This document shows positions 52,708 to 62,497 of a stretch of 64,000 nt of DNA, piece after piece. A program made the position numbers and the translations under genes. The stretch is from Aurantimonas manganoxydans SI85-9A1 (GTDB taxonomy: Bacteria; Pseudomonadota; Alphaproteobacteria; Rhizobiales; Rhizobiaceae), in NCBI RefSeq assembly GCF_000153465.1, contig NZ_CH672387.1:2829903-2893902 (forward strand). Reading direction: 5' to 3'. Within the stretch, counting starts at the first letter, position 1; every line of letters starts with the position of its first letter. The notes beneath the pieces were generated by a model, which worked only from the letters and a program-made list of their open reading frames with translations, made no database searches and was not told where the DNA came from.

Positions 52708-53165
52708 TCAAGCTCCTCGCGGTCGGTCTGTGGGTTTGTGCCGTGACGCTCGGATCGAGCTACGTCATGGCGTCGATCAACTCCGCCCCGAGTGAGGAGG
52801 CGGAGCCGAACTATTTCGAAGGGCTCGACTACCGCAAGACCGAAAACATCACGATCCCGATGATCAAGGATTCGGCGATCCGGGGCTATATCCTGGCGCG
52901 ATTCGTCTACACGATCGACGGCAAGACGGTGGCCCAGCTCAAGGTGCCGCCGGACCCGTTCATCCTCGACGAGGCCTTCCGCCGGCTCTACACGACCGAC
53001 GGGTTCGACTTCGATGAGCCGACACGGTTCGACCTGAGTTCGCTGACCGACGGGATTCGCGACGCCGTGAACGCCCGCTACAGCGAGGAACTCGTCAAGG
53101 AGATCCTGGTCGACCAGTTCGACTACATCGCCAAGGACGACATCCGCAACGGACGGCAGGGGTAA
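52704..53165 (+). CDS. membrane-anchored periplasmic protein of the flagellar block, function unknown
   Basis: 153 residues. One N-terminal membrane helix (LLAVGLWVCAVTLGSSYVMA) and a periplasmic domain (NITIPMIKDSAIRGYILARFVYTIDGKTVAQL ...). The single-helix plus periplasmic-domain layout recalls FliL, which tunes the stator, but the similarity is weak. Last gene of the coupled flhA-fliR run, so a role near the basal body is likely. Confidence 0.65.
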   Translation: MIKLLAVGLWVCAVTLGSSYVMASINSAPSEEAEPNYFEGLDYRKTENITIPMIKDSAIRGYILARFVYTIDGKTVAQLKVPPDPFILDEAFRRLYTTDGFDFDEPTRFDLSSLTDGIRDAVNARYSEELVKEILVDQFDYIAKDDIRNGRQG

Positions 53166-53178
53166 GCACCCCGCGCCG

Positions 53179-53520
53179 TCAGCCGGTGACGGCGTAGAAG
53201 CGTCCGGTGAGGCGGTGGACGTCGGCCCGCGTGCCGGCGCGCGGCGTTCCCACGAAGCGCACGCCGATCTCAGGCCCCCGCGACCAGATCACCAGCGCAA
53301 GGCGGAAGCTGTTGTCCGCCTCGTCATAGACCGCCAGGCGTGCGGGAACCCGGCCGGTGTTGAACCGCCGGATGCGGCAGCCGGTCTCCGACACGTCGAT
53401 CGCGGTTCCGTCCTCGATGAAACGCCCGGCAACGGTGACGAGCTTGACCGGGCGCAGGCGCGTGCGGCGGCGCGACGCCATCCGGCTTTCATGACTGTCG
53501 GGATTCGGGGTTCCGGCCAT
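53179..53520 (-). CDS. PilZ-domain protein (putative c-di-GMP receptor)
   Basis: About 113 residues from MAGTPNP (the frame starts ten codons earlier). The c-di-GMP-binding R-R-R-T-R-L-R-P (R-x3-R) box and D-V-S-E-T-G-C-R-I (D/N-x-S-x2-G) box are both present in a single PilZ domain without other modules. It is convergent to the flagellar block, 13 bases from its last stop. A link between c-di-GMP and motility is plausible; an EAL phosphodiesterase is also encoded in this window. Confidence 0.82.
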   Translation of the reverse strand: MAGTPNPDSHESRMASRRRTRLRPVKLVTVAGRFIEDGTAIDVSETGCRIRRFNTGRVPARLAVYDEADNSFRLALVIWSRGPEIGVRFVGTPRAGTRADVHRLTGRFYAVTG

Positions 53521-53690
53521 GCCCGATGATAGCCTGCACAAGCCGAACAAATCCTGAAGGCGATGCCTGAGCCCGTTGCACCGGCGGCGCAGAAAGCATT
53601 AACCGTTCGATGCGATGTTGGATGGGCAATCCAGCCCCGGACCAGTTCCGGCGGCCGGTTCCCTGAAGTCCAGCCTTCCTCGAGGTCGTC

Positions 53691-54170
53691 TTGTCCGCGT
53701 CAGGTTCCCCATCATCCGACGCCGGTCGCAGGAGCGCTGCGGCCGAACCCAGCTCCGACCGGATCGGGTTCCTGGGCGGCACGCTGTTTGCGCTGTCCAT
53801 CCTCTTCTTCGGCGGCGTCAACGCCATCTCGTCGCTGGACCCGGGCTATTTCGACCGGCTGCTCTTGTCGGCGATGCGCGACGATGCGATCGACCCGATC
53901 GAGACAGGATCGACCGACAAGGGCGAGACGCCCGCCGTCGCCGCCATGCCGGTGTCGACCGTCGTGCGAGCGGTACCGCTGAAGCCCGAGGATTTTCAGA
54001 TCATCATGGTCTTCCAGGCCGAGGCGCATCTGGCCTCGCCGGGCGAACTCTGGCGTGTGCGCGTCGGCTCGCAGGTGCCCGGCCTCGGCCGCATCCTCGC
54101 CATCGAATCGGGCCGCAACGGCGGTACGGTGAAGACCGAGAAGGCCACGCTGATGGGCGTCCTGAAATAA
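53691..54170 (+). CDS. single-pass membrane protein, function unknown
   Basis: 159 residues from a TTG with GAGG upstream. Polar N-terminus, one membrane helix (about 26-45, IGFLGGTLFALSILFFGGVNAI) and a C-terminal periplasmic part (PLKPEDFQIIMVFQAEAHLASPGELWRVRVGSQVPGLGRILAIE) that looks like a small beta-rich domain. No family recognised. It is divergent from the PilZ gene, with about 170 bases between their starts. Confidence 0.6.
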   Translation: MSASGSPSSDAGRRSAAAEPSSDRIGFLGGTLFALSILFFGGVNAISSLDPGYFDRLLLSAMRDDAIDPIETGSTDKGETPAVAAMPVSTVVRAVPLKPEDFQIIMVFQAEAHLASPGELWRVRVGSQVPGLGRILAIESGRNGGTVKTEKATLMGVLK

Positions 54171-54221
54171 ATCTATCGACCTTGCAAGAGTTGCACGGTC
54201 TTCCTCCTAATCGGAGATTCC

Positions 54222-54791
54222 ATGCCTGCAGATTATGGCGTGGCCTTAGTCGGCTTTATTGGAGCAATAATCGGCGCAGCAGCTTCATTTGCTGGTCAGT
54301 GGTGGCTTCGGCACTTAAGCGACCAAAAGGAAACCCAGGCGCTTGCGTCTGCGCTATCCGCTGAAATTGAGGGCTATGTTAGCCTGATGGAACGCAGAAA
54401 CCACGTGACGGGCGTGCGCGAAATGGCCATTCGGGCTCGTCAGGGGCATGCTATCGACCTTGGATCACTTATGACCTCGAAAGAGATCGACAGCGAACCA
54501 TTTCCCGTCATGCATGCGCACTTGGATCGCATAGGCCTTCTTGGACGCTATGCTGGGAGACTCCTCCAGTTCTACTGGCTGATATACGGCGTGCGAATGA
54601 CCATCATCGCCAACTGCGAAGGCAAGCACGCCGGGTGGACACCTGAACAAATCGCCAGTTTGATCGACAGGGAATGCGATGTTTGGGATGAGGCCATGGC
54701 TAAGGGCCGCACCCTCTGCCGCGAGTTGAATAGAATCGCTATGCCGAGTTCTCTGCTATCAAAACTCTCCAAGCGATCGATTTGCGGCTGA
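54222..54791 (+). CDS. hypothetical membrane-anchored protein, probably acquired
   Basis: 189 residues, GGAG before the ATG. A hydrophobic N-terminal helix (VALVGFIGAIIGAAASFAGQWWL) is followed by a helical cytoplasmic domain (ETQALASALSAEIEGYVSLMERRNHV ...). No known domain was recognised. The coding sequence uses many A/T-ending codons (TTA, ATA, GCA, AAA), in contrast to the G/C-ending codons of all neighbours, suggesting recent transfer. No mobile element is seen beside it. Confidence 0.65.
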   Translation: MPADYGVALVGFIGAIIGAAASFAGQWWLRHLSDQKETQALASALSAEIEGYVSLMERRNHVTGVREMAIRARQGHAIDLGSLMTSKEIDSEPFPVMHAHLDRIGLLGRYAGRLLQFYWLIYGVRMTIIANCEGKHAGWTPEQIASLIDRECDVWDEAMAKGRTLCRELNRIAMPSSLLSKLSKRSICG

Positions 54792-54799
54792 ACGCCGCC

Positions 54800-55111
54800 C
54801 TACTTCTTTTCGAGCAGGATCTGGCCTTCCTTGCGCAGGCGACCCTTCAGCTTCTCGGCGATGGCGGCGAGGAAGCTTGGCAGGTCGATCTCCAGATGCA
54901 CCGACTCGTCGAGAACGTCGAGGCGGCCAGTGACGCGCTGGCCCATGACCCGCGCGGTGAAATCCAGATGGTCGCCGGTCCAGGTGTCCTCGAACTTGAC
55001 CATGCCGCCCAGCATGTCCTGACGCACGCGGTCGAAGCCGTCGTCGATGCGCTGGCGCGCGGTCTCGCGGGTCAGCTTGTGCGGGATGTCCACCTTGATG
55101 GTCTCGGCCAT
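54800..55111 (-). CDS. polyhydroxyalkanoic acid granule-region (PHA_gran_rgn) family protein
   Basis: 103 residues from MAETIKVDIPHKLT; the frame extends upstream without a signal. The sequence KVDIPHKLTRETARQRIDDGFDRVRQ ... FTARVMGQRVTGRLDVLDESVHLEIDLPSFLAAIAEKLKGRLRKEGQILLEKK matches the small family often annotated as polyhydroxyalkanoic acid system protein, related to polyketide-cyclase-like folds. Direct involvement in PHA is not established. Its stop codon lies nine bases from the convergent hypothetical gene. Confidence 0.75.
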   Translation of the reverse strand: MAETIKVDIPHKLTRETARQRIDDGFDRVRQDMLGGMVKFEDTWTGDHLDFTARVMGQRVTGRLDVLDESVHLEIDLPSFLAAIAEKLKGRLRKEGQILLEKK

Positions 55112-55229
55112 GAATAGCACCTCGTCTCGTTGCGCCTCATATGGCGACACCGCCGTCGCCAGACAACGGTCACGCCCGCTACCGGCTCCGGCGCCGTTCG
55201 CGGAAATCGTGCCGGACGCCCTGAAACGC

Positions 55230-55258
55230 AAAAGGGGCGGCCCGTAAGGCCACCCCCT
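55230..55258 (-). terminator. terminator of the DEAD-box helicase gene
   Basis: On the minus strand AGGGGGTGGCC, five-base loop TTACG, GGCCGCCCCT then TTT (55233-55230). One mismatch in the stem. Confidence 0.75.
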
Positions 55259-55311
55259 GTCGATGTCGGTTGCTGTGCCGGCCCGCTCTTTCGAGGGGAC
55301 GGCGAGCGATG

Positions 55312-56679
<1,368 letters not shown>

Positions 56680-56906
56680 GATATGCCTTGCGGAAGGCGG
56701 ACACTGTGGGTCCGCTTGAGATGCCGATCGTCTTCGCGCTGGCGGACGGTTCGGCGGGCCGTGTCGGAACGCGGGACCCCGCAAGCTTCAGAAGCTGCGG
56801 GCCGGTCCGATGGCGCTGGCTAAGAATTCCGTCAGGTGTCGGGAAACAAGCAGGCGCTGCGCGATCACGGCGTGCAGGCTCCATATCGACGTTTAGGTGC
56901 GCCGCG

Positions 56907-58088
56907 TCAAGGCGTTTGTGCGCCGCCCCATGTGAGGTGCCGGGCCAAGGTGTCGGCGATCCGCTGAAACAGCCCCGCCTCCTCGACCGCCGTTTCGGCC
57001 ACGAGCGGCACCTGCCGCAGGCTCTCGTCGCCCCGGCCGAACCGCACCCAGCCGAGCCGCTGGCCCTTCGCGACGGGCGCTACGAAGGGGCCATTCTCGA
57101 CCACCTCGCGTTCGACGTCGGCCAGGCTGCCGCGCGGCACCAGCATCCGCAGGTCCTCGGCCGCGGCCATCCCGACGGTCTCGGAGACGCCGCCCCGCAC
57201 CTGCACGTTGCCGAGGGTTTCGCCCGCGGTCACCAGCACCACTTCCTCAAAATCCTGCAGGCCGAAATTCATCAGCCGGCGTGCTTCGCTGGCCCGCTCG
57301 GCAGTCGAGCCCATGCCGCTCATGGCCAGGACGATGCGCCGGCCGTCGCGTTCGGCCGAAGCGACCAGACCATAGCCCGCAGCCGACGTATGCCCCGTTT
57401 TCAGGCCATCGGCGCCCAGATCCAGAAGCGGATTGCGGTTCTGCTGCTTGATGCCGTTATAGGTGAAGCTCTCCTCGGCGAAGATCGGGTAATCCTCGGG
57501 GAATTCGCGGATGAGATAGGTGGCGAGGCGGGCGAGATCGCGCACGCTGACATGCTGCTCGGGGTCCGGCAGTCCATGCGGATTGGTGAAGTGGGAATGG
57601 GTCAGGCCGATCTTTTCGGCCTCGGCGTTCATCCGTCCTGCAAAGGCTTCGACGGAGCCGGACAGGCCTTCGGCGACAACGATCGTCGCGTCGTTGCCGG
57701 ACTGGACGATGATTCCGCGGATCAGATCCTCGACGGCGACCTCGGAGTTCAGCGGCAGGAACATGGTCGAGCCGCCGGAGGACGCGCCGCCGGTGCGCCA
57801 GGCGTGTTCGGACACGACAAAGCGGTCGTCGCGCTGCACCCTGCCCTGTTTCAGATCGTCGAACAGGACCGCGATGGTCATCAGCTTGGCTAGGCTGGCG
57901 GGGGGAATCTCGGTATCGGCGTCCTTCTCGTAAAGGACGCGGCCGGTGCCATAGTCCACCAGGATGGCGGTCGGCGCGGTGGTCTCGAAGGCGGCGGCGG
58001 GCAGAGCGAACAGCGCAGCAAGCATTGCCAGCACGGCAAAGCCGCGACGCAGGCCGGCGCGAAGGGCGCCGCCGAGACGGCGCGGCAT
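56907..58088 (-). CDS. D-alanyl-D-alanine carboxypeptidase (penicillin-binding protein 5/6 family)
   Basis: 393 residues from ATG 58088; a GTG at 58127 is an alternative. Signal peptide about residues 1-34 (ends LPAAAFETTA). Active-site motifs in order: S-L-A-K (Ser65, Lys68), S-G-N-D (S-x-N), and K-T-G-H. A C-terminal beta domain and amphipathic end (LFQRIADTLARHL) anchor it to the outer face of the inner membrane. It trims the terminal D-Ala of peptidoglycan stem peptides. Located between the helicase and fliQ; no obvious link to flagella. Confidence 0.93.
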   Translation of the reverse strand: MPRRLGGALRAGLRRGFAVLAMLAALFALPAAAFETTAPTAILVDYGTGRVLYEKDADTEIPPASLAKLMTIAVLFDDLKQGRVQRDDRFVVSEHAWRTGGASSGGSTMFLPLNSEVAVEDLIRGIIVQSGNDATIVVAEGLSGSVEAFAGRMNAEAEKIGLTHSHFTNPHGLPDPEQHVSVRDLARLATYLIREFPEDYPIFAEESFTYNGIKQQNRNPLLDLGADGLKTGHTSAAGYGLVASAERDGRRIVLAMSGMGSTAERASEARRLMNFGLQDFEEVVLVTAGETLGNVQVRGGVSETVGMAAAEDLRMLVPRGSLADVEREVVENGPFVAPVAKGQRLGWVRFGRGDESLRQVPLVAETAVEEAGLFQRIADTLARHLTWGGAQTP

Positions 58089-58254
58089 TCCACAAGATGT
58101 CTTGTTTCGACTGGTCCTCAACGCCACCTGCCTGCCCTCTTTCCGTCCGCGACGCGGCCTACCGGTCGGGCGCCGCTCCTGTCACGCTGGGTCAACCTAC
58201 AGGGTTTGACCGGTCTGCGTGAACAGGAAACGGTGAGTTGCGGCGCCAGTGCGC

Positions 58255-58524
58255 TCAGCGGAAGCCGTTCTCGATGCGCGAGTAGGATTCCTGGGTGAAG
58301 GCGTAGACCTGCGCACCGGTGAAGGATGCGGTCAGCGCGATCACCACGAAGATCGCCAGGATCTTCGGGACGAAGGTCAGCGTGACCTCCTGGATCTGGG
58401 TGAGTGCCTGAAACAGGGCGATCAGGACACCCACGAACATGGCGGCGCCGACGGCCGGCCCGCAGGCGGCGACGATGGTCCAGACCGCGGACTGGACGAT
58501 ATCGAGTGCGTCGGCTTCGTTCAT
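58255..58524 (-). CDS. fliQ: flagellar export component FliQ
   Basis: 89 residues with two membrane helices (AVWTIVAACGPAVGAAMFVGVLIALF and LTFVPKILAIFVVIALTAS), the standard FliQ form; A-L-T-Q-I-Q-E-V-T-L-T-F-V-P is the conserved connecting loop. It lies five bases after flgD and ends the minus-strand flagellar run. In familiar rhizobial clusters flhA and fliR follow here; in this window they are about 8 kb to the left on the other strand. Confidence 0.95.
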   Translation of the reverse strand: MNEADALDIVQSAVWTIVAACGPAVGAAMFVGVLIALFQALTQIQEVTLTFVPKILAIFVVIALTASFTGAQVYAFTQESYSRIENGFR

Positions 58525-58529
58525 GTCTT

Positions 58530-58934
58530 CTACCCCACGGTGGTGCCGGAGATCAGCGGCAGGCTGTCGCCGCTCTCCAGGATGGCCTCGACGACACCAT
58601 TGACCGCGCGTACAGCAGCAACCTTGCCGGACAGCGTGCCGTCCGCCGAGGTCGCCGTCTGACCGATCAGCGAGTTCGCCTGGGTCAGCGCGGAGACCGT
58701 CATCATCGAGTCCAGCTTCTTATTGGTCTGGATGGCTTGCTCGACGCTGGAGAAGGACGCGAACTGGGCGACATATTCGGTGGAATCCGTCGGGTTGAGC
58801 GGATCCTGGTTGGACATCTCGGCGACCAGCAGCTTCAGGAAGGCGTCGTAATCCATCCCGGTCTTCTGGGTGGCGGCGCTGATGCCGGTCTGGGCCGCGG
58901 TGGCGCTGGTAGCGCCGACACCGGTCACGTTCAT
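58530..58934 (-). CDS. flgD: flagellar hook assembly (cap) protein FlgD
   Basis: 134 residues, the short alphaproteobacterial form. The N-terminal family signature Y-D-A-F-L-K-L-L-V-A-E-M-S-N-Q-D-P-L-N-P and T-E-Y-V-A-Q-F-A-S-F-S-S-V-E-Q is complete. It caps the growing hook. The start overlaps the flbT stop by four bases. Confidence 0.95.
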   Translation of the reverse strand: MNVTGVGATSATAAQTGISAATQKTGMDYDAFLKLLVAEMSNQDPLNPTDSTEYVAQFASFSSVEQAIQTNKKLDSMMTVSALTQANSLIGQTATSADGTLSGKVAAVRAVNGVVEAILESGDSLPLISGTTVG

Positions 58935-59389
58935 CGCATTCCTCCGGCGGCAAGCCGCAGTTCGGGTGTGTGGGGGACGACCGGCGCGCGCGCCTCGCCC
59001 TGCCCCTGGATGACGCCGTCCTCGATCGGGATCAGCGTCCGCAGTCCCTTCAGCGCCTCGAAATTGCGCTCGCGACCGACCAGTTCCTTGATCTCCAGAA
59101 GACCCTCGATGATGTCGCGATTGCGGTAGGTGCCGATCATCGCCGCGTGGGTGGTGCCGAAGAGTTCGCGGGCGGCCTCGGCACTGCCCGGCTCGATCAG
59201 CATCATCTGCACGATGAAGTAGAGCTGGCGCAGCGGGGTCGTGGCATCCTCGGCCTGCATCACGTGGCTTTCGAGGAGGAAGGTCACGTCGTTGAGGAAT
59301 TCCAGCGTGGTCTTGCGGTCGACCTTCAGGACGGCCCCGTTGACGAAGATCCGTTCGCCTGCCCGCAGGGTGATGCGCAAACTTGCCAT
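58931..59389 (-). CDS. flbT: flagellar biosynthesis regulator FlbT
   Basis: 152 residues from MASLRITLRAGERIFVNGAV (59389); the open frame upstream belongs to flaF in another frame. The sequence is typical of FlbT, which in Caulobacter binds the flagellin mRNA leader and represses its translation until hooks are complete, together with FlaF. It starts two bases after the flaF stop. Confidence 0.93.
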   Translation of the reverse strand: MASLRITLRAGERIFVNGAVLKVDRKTTLEFLNDVTFLLESHVMQAEDATTPLRQLYFIVQMMLIEPGSAEAARELFGTTHAAMIGTYRNRDIIEGLLEIKELVGRERNFEALKGLRTLIPIEDGVIQGQGEARAPVVPHTPELRLAAGGMR

Positions 59390-59391
59390 GG

Positions 59392-59739
59392 TTATTTCAA
59401 GCCTTCGCGGATGAGGGTCGTGATCTCGATGATGCCCTTGAAGTTCTCGGACTTGCCGAGACGGATCGCTTCGGCCTCGCGCATGATCCACAGGCCGATC
59501 GAGATCAGCTCGGCGCGCAGCGCCTCGGGCAGGCCGTTGTCGGCGCTGGCCAAATCCTCGATCACCAGCGCCCAGAGGCTGCGGGTGGTGTAGATCGCTT
59601 CGATCGCCGCACGCGAACGTGGCCCCTCGGCATCGGCTTTCTTCAGCTGCTCGATCGAATGATCGAGCGCCTGCCGCTCGCGCTCACGGGCATCGACTTC
59701 GATGTCCTGCGCCACTTCCGCGTATGAGAACTGATACAT
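59392..59739 (-). CDS. flaF: flagellin synthesis regulator FlaF
   Basis: 115 residues. M-Y-Q-F-S-Y-A-E-V and the W-A-L-V-I-E-D-L-A and L-P-E-A-L-R-A-E-L-I-S-I-G-L-W-I segments are characteristic of FlaF, the positive partner of FlbT in coupling flagellin synthesis to assembly. Separated by about 145 bases from flgL, so it may have its own promoter. Confidence 0.94.
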   Translation of the reverse strand: MYQFSYAEVAQDIEVDARERERQALDHSIEQLKKADAEGPRSRAAIEAIYTTRSLWALVIEDLASADNGLPEALRAELISIGLWIMREAEAIRLGKSENFKGIIEITTLIREGLK

Positions 59740-59885
59740 TCCATCCCCTTGTGATCGTCAGATCGGTTAGGCAGCGCCCCGGACCGACCCTTGCGACCTG
59801 TCGTTTTCATGTGCCCGGCCGACAGTCCCCGACGCCGGCCGATCGCTCGGTTGCCGGAGGATTTCGGGTCCGGCGCCCGCTGAAA

Positions 59886-60944
59886 CTACAGGTAGTTCAT
59901 GATGCTGAGCCGCGAGATGCGGGCGGTCAGCGCGTAGGAAGCCTCAAGCAGATTGGTCAGCGTGGTCACTCGCGTCGATGCCTCGTAGGCGTCGACATCC
60001 TCGAAGGAGGAGATCGACATGGTCAGGACGTTCTTGCGGGTTCCCAGCGTCTCGTTGGTGATCTCCAGCCGGCTCTGCTTGCCGCCGATCTCCGCCCGGA
60101 TTTCGGTCAGCTGCGACAGGCCCAGGCTCAGAGTTTCCACTGCCCGGCTTGTGAGAAGCTGACGTTGGCTCTCGTCCATGGTCTTCGCGCCAAGATCACT
60201 GATCATGACGTAGGCCTTGACGATGTTGCGGAACGCTTCGTCGCTGGCAGGATAGGACACGTCGAGGGTTTCGCTGTCGCTGATCCGGTTGACCACCGGG
60301 GACGAATCCGCCTTCGACCACATGTCCCAGCCGGTGCCGTCGCTGGGCTGCGGGACCTTGAAGAGGTCGTTGAAGGCGCCGTCGAGGAAGGCTTCCAGAT
60401 CCGCCGCGCTCGCCGGAGCCGCCGCGGTCAACGCGTCGTTGACGGCCTTCTTGGCGGTCGAATTGTCCTCGTAGCTGGACGCGACACCGCCGCCGACCTT
60501 GGTGAAGGCAAGCGCCGGCTGGTCGGTCGCGGCGCCCGAGAACAGGAAGCGCGAGCCCGAGGCGGCGTTGATCGCGCCCATGAACTGCTGCAACCCCGCC
60601 TTGGCCTGCTGCACGCTGGCCGAGATGCCGGCATCGGCGGGGCCGTTCGAGATCAGCGACGCCAGAAGGTTCTCGCCGGTCTTGGCGATCGATTCCAGGG
60701 CCGTCTGCATGGTGTCGAAGCGCTGCCCGATCAGGGTGTTGGCTTCCTGGATCCGGATGGCGCTCTCGCGTTCGACGCGCAGCGACACGGTCTGGTTGGT
60801 CCGCGAGCCGAGGGTGAGGCCGACATCGGCGAAGCGGCCGGTCGTGACCTCCTTCTGCGCGTTGCGCAGTTCATCCTGGATGCGGAAGACGGCGGAGCGC
60901 GGCGCCGAGGAAAGCGAGAAGCTGGAGACGAGGAAGTTGCTCAT
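59886..60944 (-). CDS. flgL: flagellar hook-filament junction protein FlgL
   Basis: 352 residues. The N-terminal flagellin-like helix region (LRNAQKEVTTGRFADVGLTLG) and C-terminal helix (SSFEDVDAYEASTRVTTLTNLLEASYALTARISRLSIMNYL) match FlgL/HAP3. Joins hook to filament with FlgK. It begins 11 bases after the flgK stop codon, in the same operon. Confidence 0.94.
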   Translation of the reverse strand: MSNFLVSSFSLSSAPRSAVFRIQDELRNAQKEVTTGRFADVGLTLGSRTNQTVSLRVERESAIRIQEANTLIGQRFDTMQTALESIAKTGENLLASLISNGPADAGISASVQQAKAGLQQFMGAINAASGSRFLFSGAATDQPALAFTKVGGGVASSYEDNSTAKKAVNDALTAAAPASAADLEAFLDGAFNDLFKVPQPSDGTGWDMWSKADSSPVVNRISDSETLDVSYPASDEAFRNIVKAYVMISDLGAKTMDESQRQLLTSRAVETLSLGLSQLTEIRAEIGGKQSRLEITNETLGTRKNVLTMSISSFEDVDAYEASTRVTTLTNLLEASYALTARISRLSIMNYL

Positions 60945-60955
60945 CGATGGTCCGT

Positions 60956-62455
60956 TCAGGCGATCGCAAGGAGGGAGTCGATCATCTGACCGACCGTGGA
61001 AATCAGCTTGCTGGACGCCTGGTAGGAGCGCTCCAGGTCGAGCAGGCGCGTCATCTCGTCGTCGATGTTGATGCCGGTCGCGTCTGAGAGCGTCTCCTGG
61101 GTCCGCGACAGCAGCACCGTCTGGTAGGACGAGGCGTCGTTCGCCGTGGCGCGGCGGCCCTCGAACCAGCCGATCGACGAGGCGGTATATTCGGTCAGGG
61201 TCGCCGAACTGCCCGCGCCGAAGGCCGCATCGAAGCTGCGCGGCATGGAGAAGCCGGCGATCAGGTCGTTCAAGCGGCCGGTGAAGCCGCTCGAGCCATT
61301 GGCGTTGTAGCTGAAATACTGCTCGTTCGCGGTGCCGGCGAAGGCGATGCCGCCATCGCGCAGACGGGCCGGTTCGCCGCCGGGCTTGGTCGGATCGACC
61401 CCGGCCGCGATCTGGATGGTGCCGGCAAGCCCCTTGGCGCCGGCCATGCTGGCCGGGATGGCATTGCTGCCGCCATCGGTGAACAGGCCGGCATAGCTGC
61501 CGGGCAGGTAGCCGGGATCGCCGGCGGCCCGCTGATCGGTCTCGGCGAAGGCCTGGACCAGCGCATAGGCGATGCCGTCGAGCTGGCCCTGGAAGGTCGC
61601 GGCGGTCTCGTCGCGCAGGGTGATCAGGCCGTAGACGCTGCCGCCCTTGATCGGCATGGGCGAGGAGGCGCCGGCGACGACGACGCCGTCGATCTTGAAG
61701 CTGTTGCCCGCCACGGTGGCGTCATAGGCCGGCTGCGGCGTGAACTCGACCGACCGCGCGGTCTTGTCGAACATCGTGATGCCGGAGTCGGTGTAGAGCG
61801 CCATGTCGTTGCCGGCCCGCACCTGCACGTTCAGGCCGACATAGCCCGACAGGGTGCGCACGATCTGGTCGCGCCGGTCGACGGCGTCGGTGACGTCCGA
61901 GCCGCTCGCGCTGCCGGCCATGATCTTGGCGTTCAGGGTGCCGAACTCGCCGAGCAGGCGGTTCATGTCCTTGGCGGCGAGATCGAGCTGGTCGTCCGCG
62001 TCCTTGCGGGCGGACTGCACCGCGCTGGTGGCACGGTTGAGGCTCAGCGCCATGTCACGGGCGGCGTTCACCGCCGCCTCGGCGGTCTGGCCGTTCTCCG
62101 GGGAGACCGCGAACTGCGACAGGGCCGCCTTCAGCGACGACAGGGTCGCCGCCGGCGAGGTCGGGGAATCGACGTCGCCGATGACCTCGCGGATCCGGTT
62201 CAGTGACTGGGCACTGACGCTGGCAGAGCCGAGCGCGGAATTGGTCGTGATCAGCGAGCGGAACAGGGCCTGGTCGCCCGACTGGGCGATCGACATGATC
62301 CGCACGCCGCCGGTCTGGCCGACGGTGAGGCCGGCATATTTCCGGGTCGCGTAGGGACTGTCCGCATTCGCGATGTTGCGCGACACGAGCGCCGACTGGC
62401 TGGCGACGCTCGAAAGCGACGCCGTGGCGTTGGAGAAGGCTGACAGAAGTGACAT
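60956..62455 (-). CDS. flgK: flagellar hook-associated protein FlgK
   Basis: 499 residues. N-terminal S-A-L-V-S-R-N-I-A-N-A-D-S-P-Y-A-T-R-K and C-terminal G-I-N-I-D-D-E-M-T-R-L-L-D-L-E-R-S-Y-Q-A-S-S-K are the paired helical regions of FlgK/HAP1. It is the first junction protein beyond the hook. About 40 bases follow flgE. Confidence 0.95.
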   Translation of the reverse strand: MSLLSAFSNATASLSSVASQSALVSRNIANADSPYATRKYAGLTVGQTGGVRIMSIAQSGDQALFRSLITTNSALGSASVSAQSLNRIREVIGDVDSPTSPAATLSSLKAALSQFAVSPENGQTAEAAVNAARDMALSLNRATSAVQSARKDADDQLDLAAKDMNRLLGEFGTLNAKIMAGSASGSDVTDAVDRRDQIVRTLSGYVGLNVQVRAGNDMALYTDSGITMFDKTARSVEFTPQPAYDATVAGNSFKIDGVVVAGASSPMPIKGGSVYGLITLRDETAATFQGQLDGIAYALVQAFAETDQRAAGDPGYLPGSYAGLFTDGGSNAIPASMAGAKGLAGTIQIAAGVDPTKPGGEPARLRDGGIAFAGTANEQYFSYNANGSSGFTGRLNDLIAGFSMPRSFDAAFGAGSSATLTEYTASSIGWFEGRRATANDASSYQTVLLSRTQETLSDATGINIDDEMTRLLDLERSYQASSKLISTVGQMIDSLLAIA

Positions 62456-62497
62456 GATGAGGGCTTATCCGGTACGCAGCAAAGAGCGGGCTCGCGC

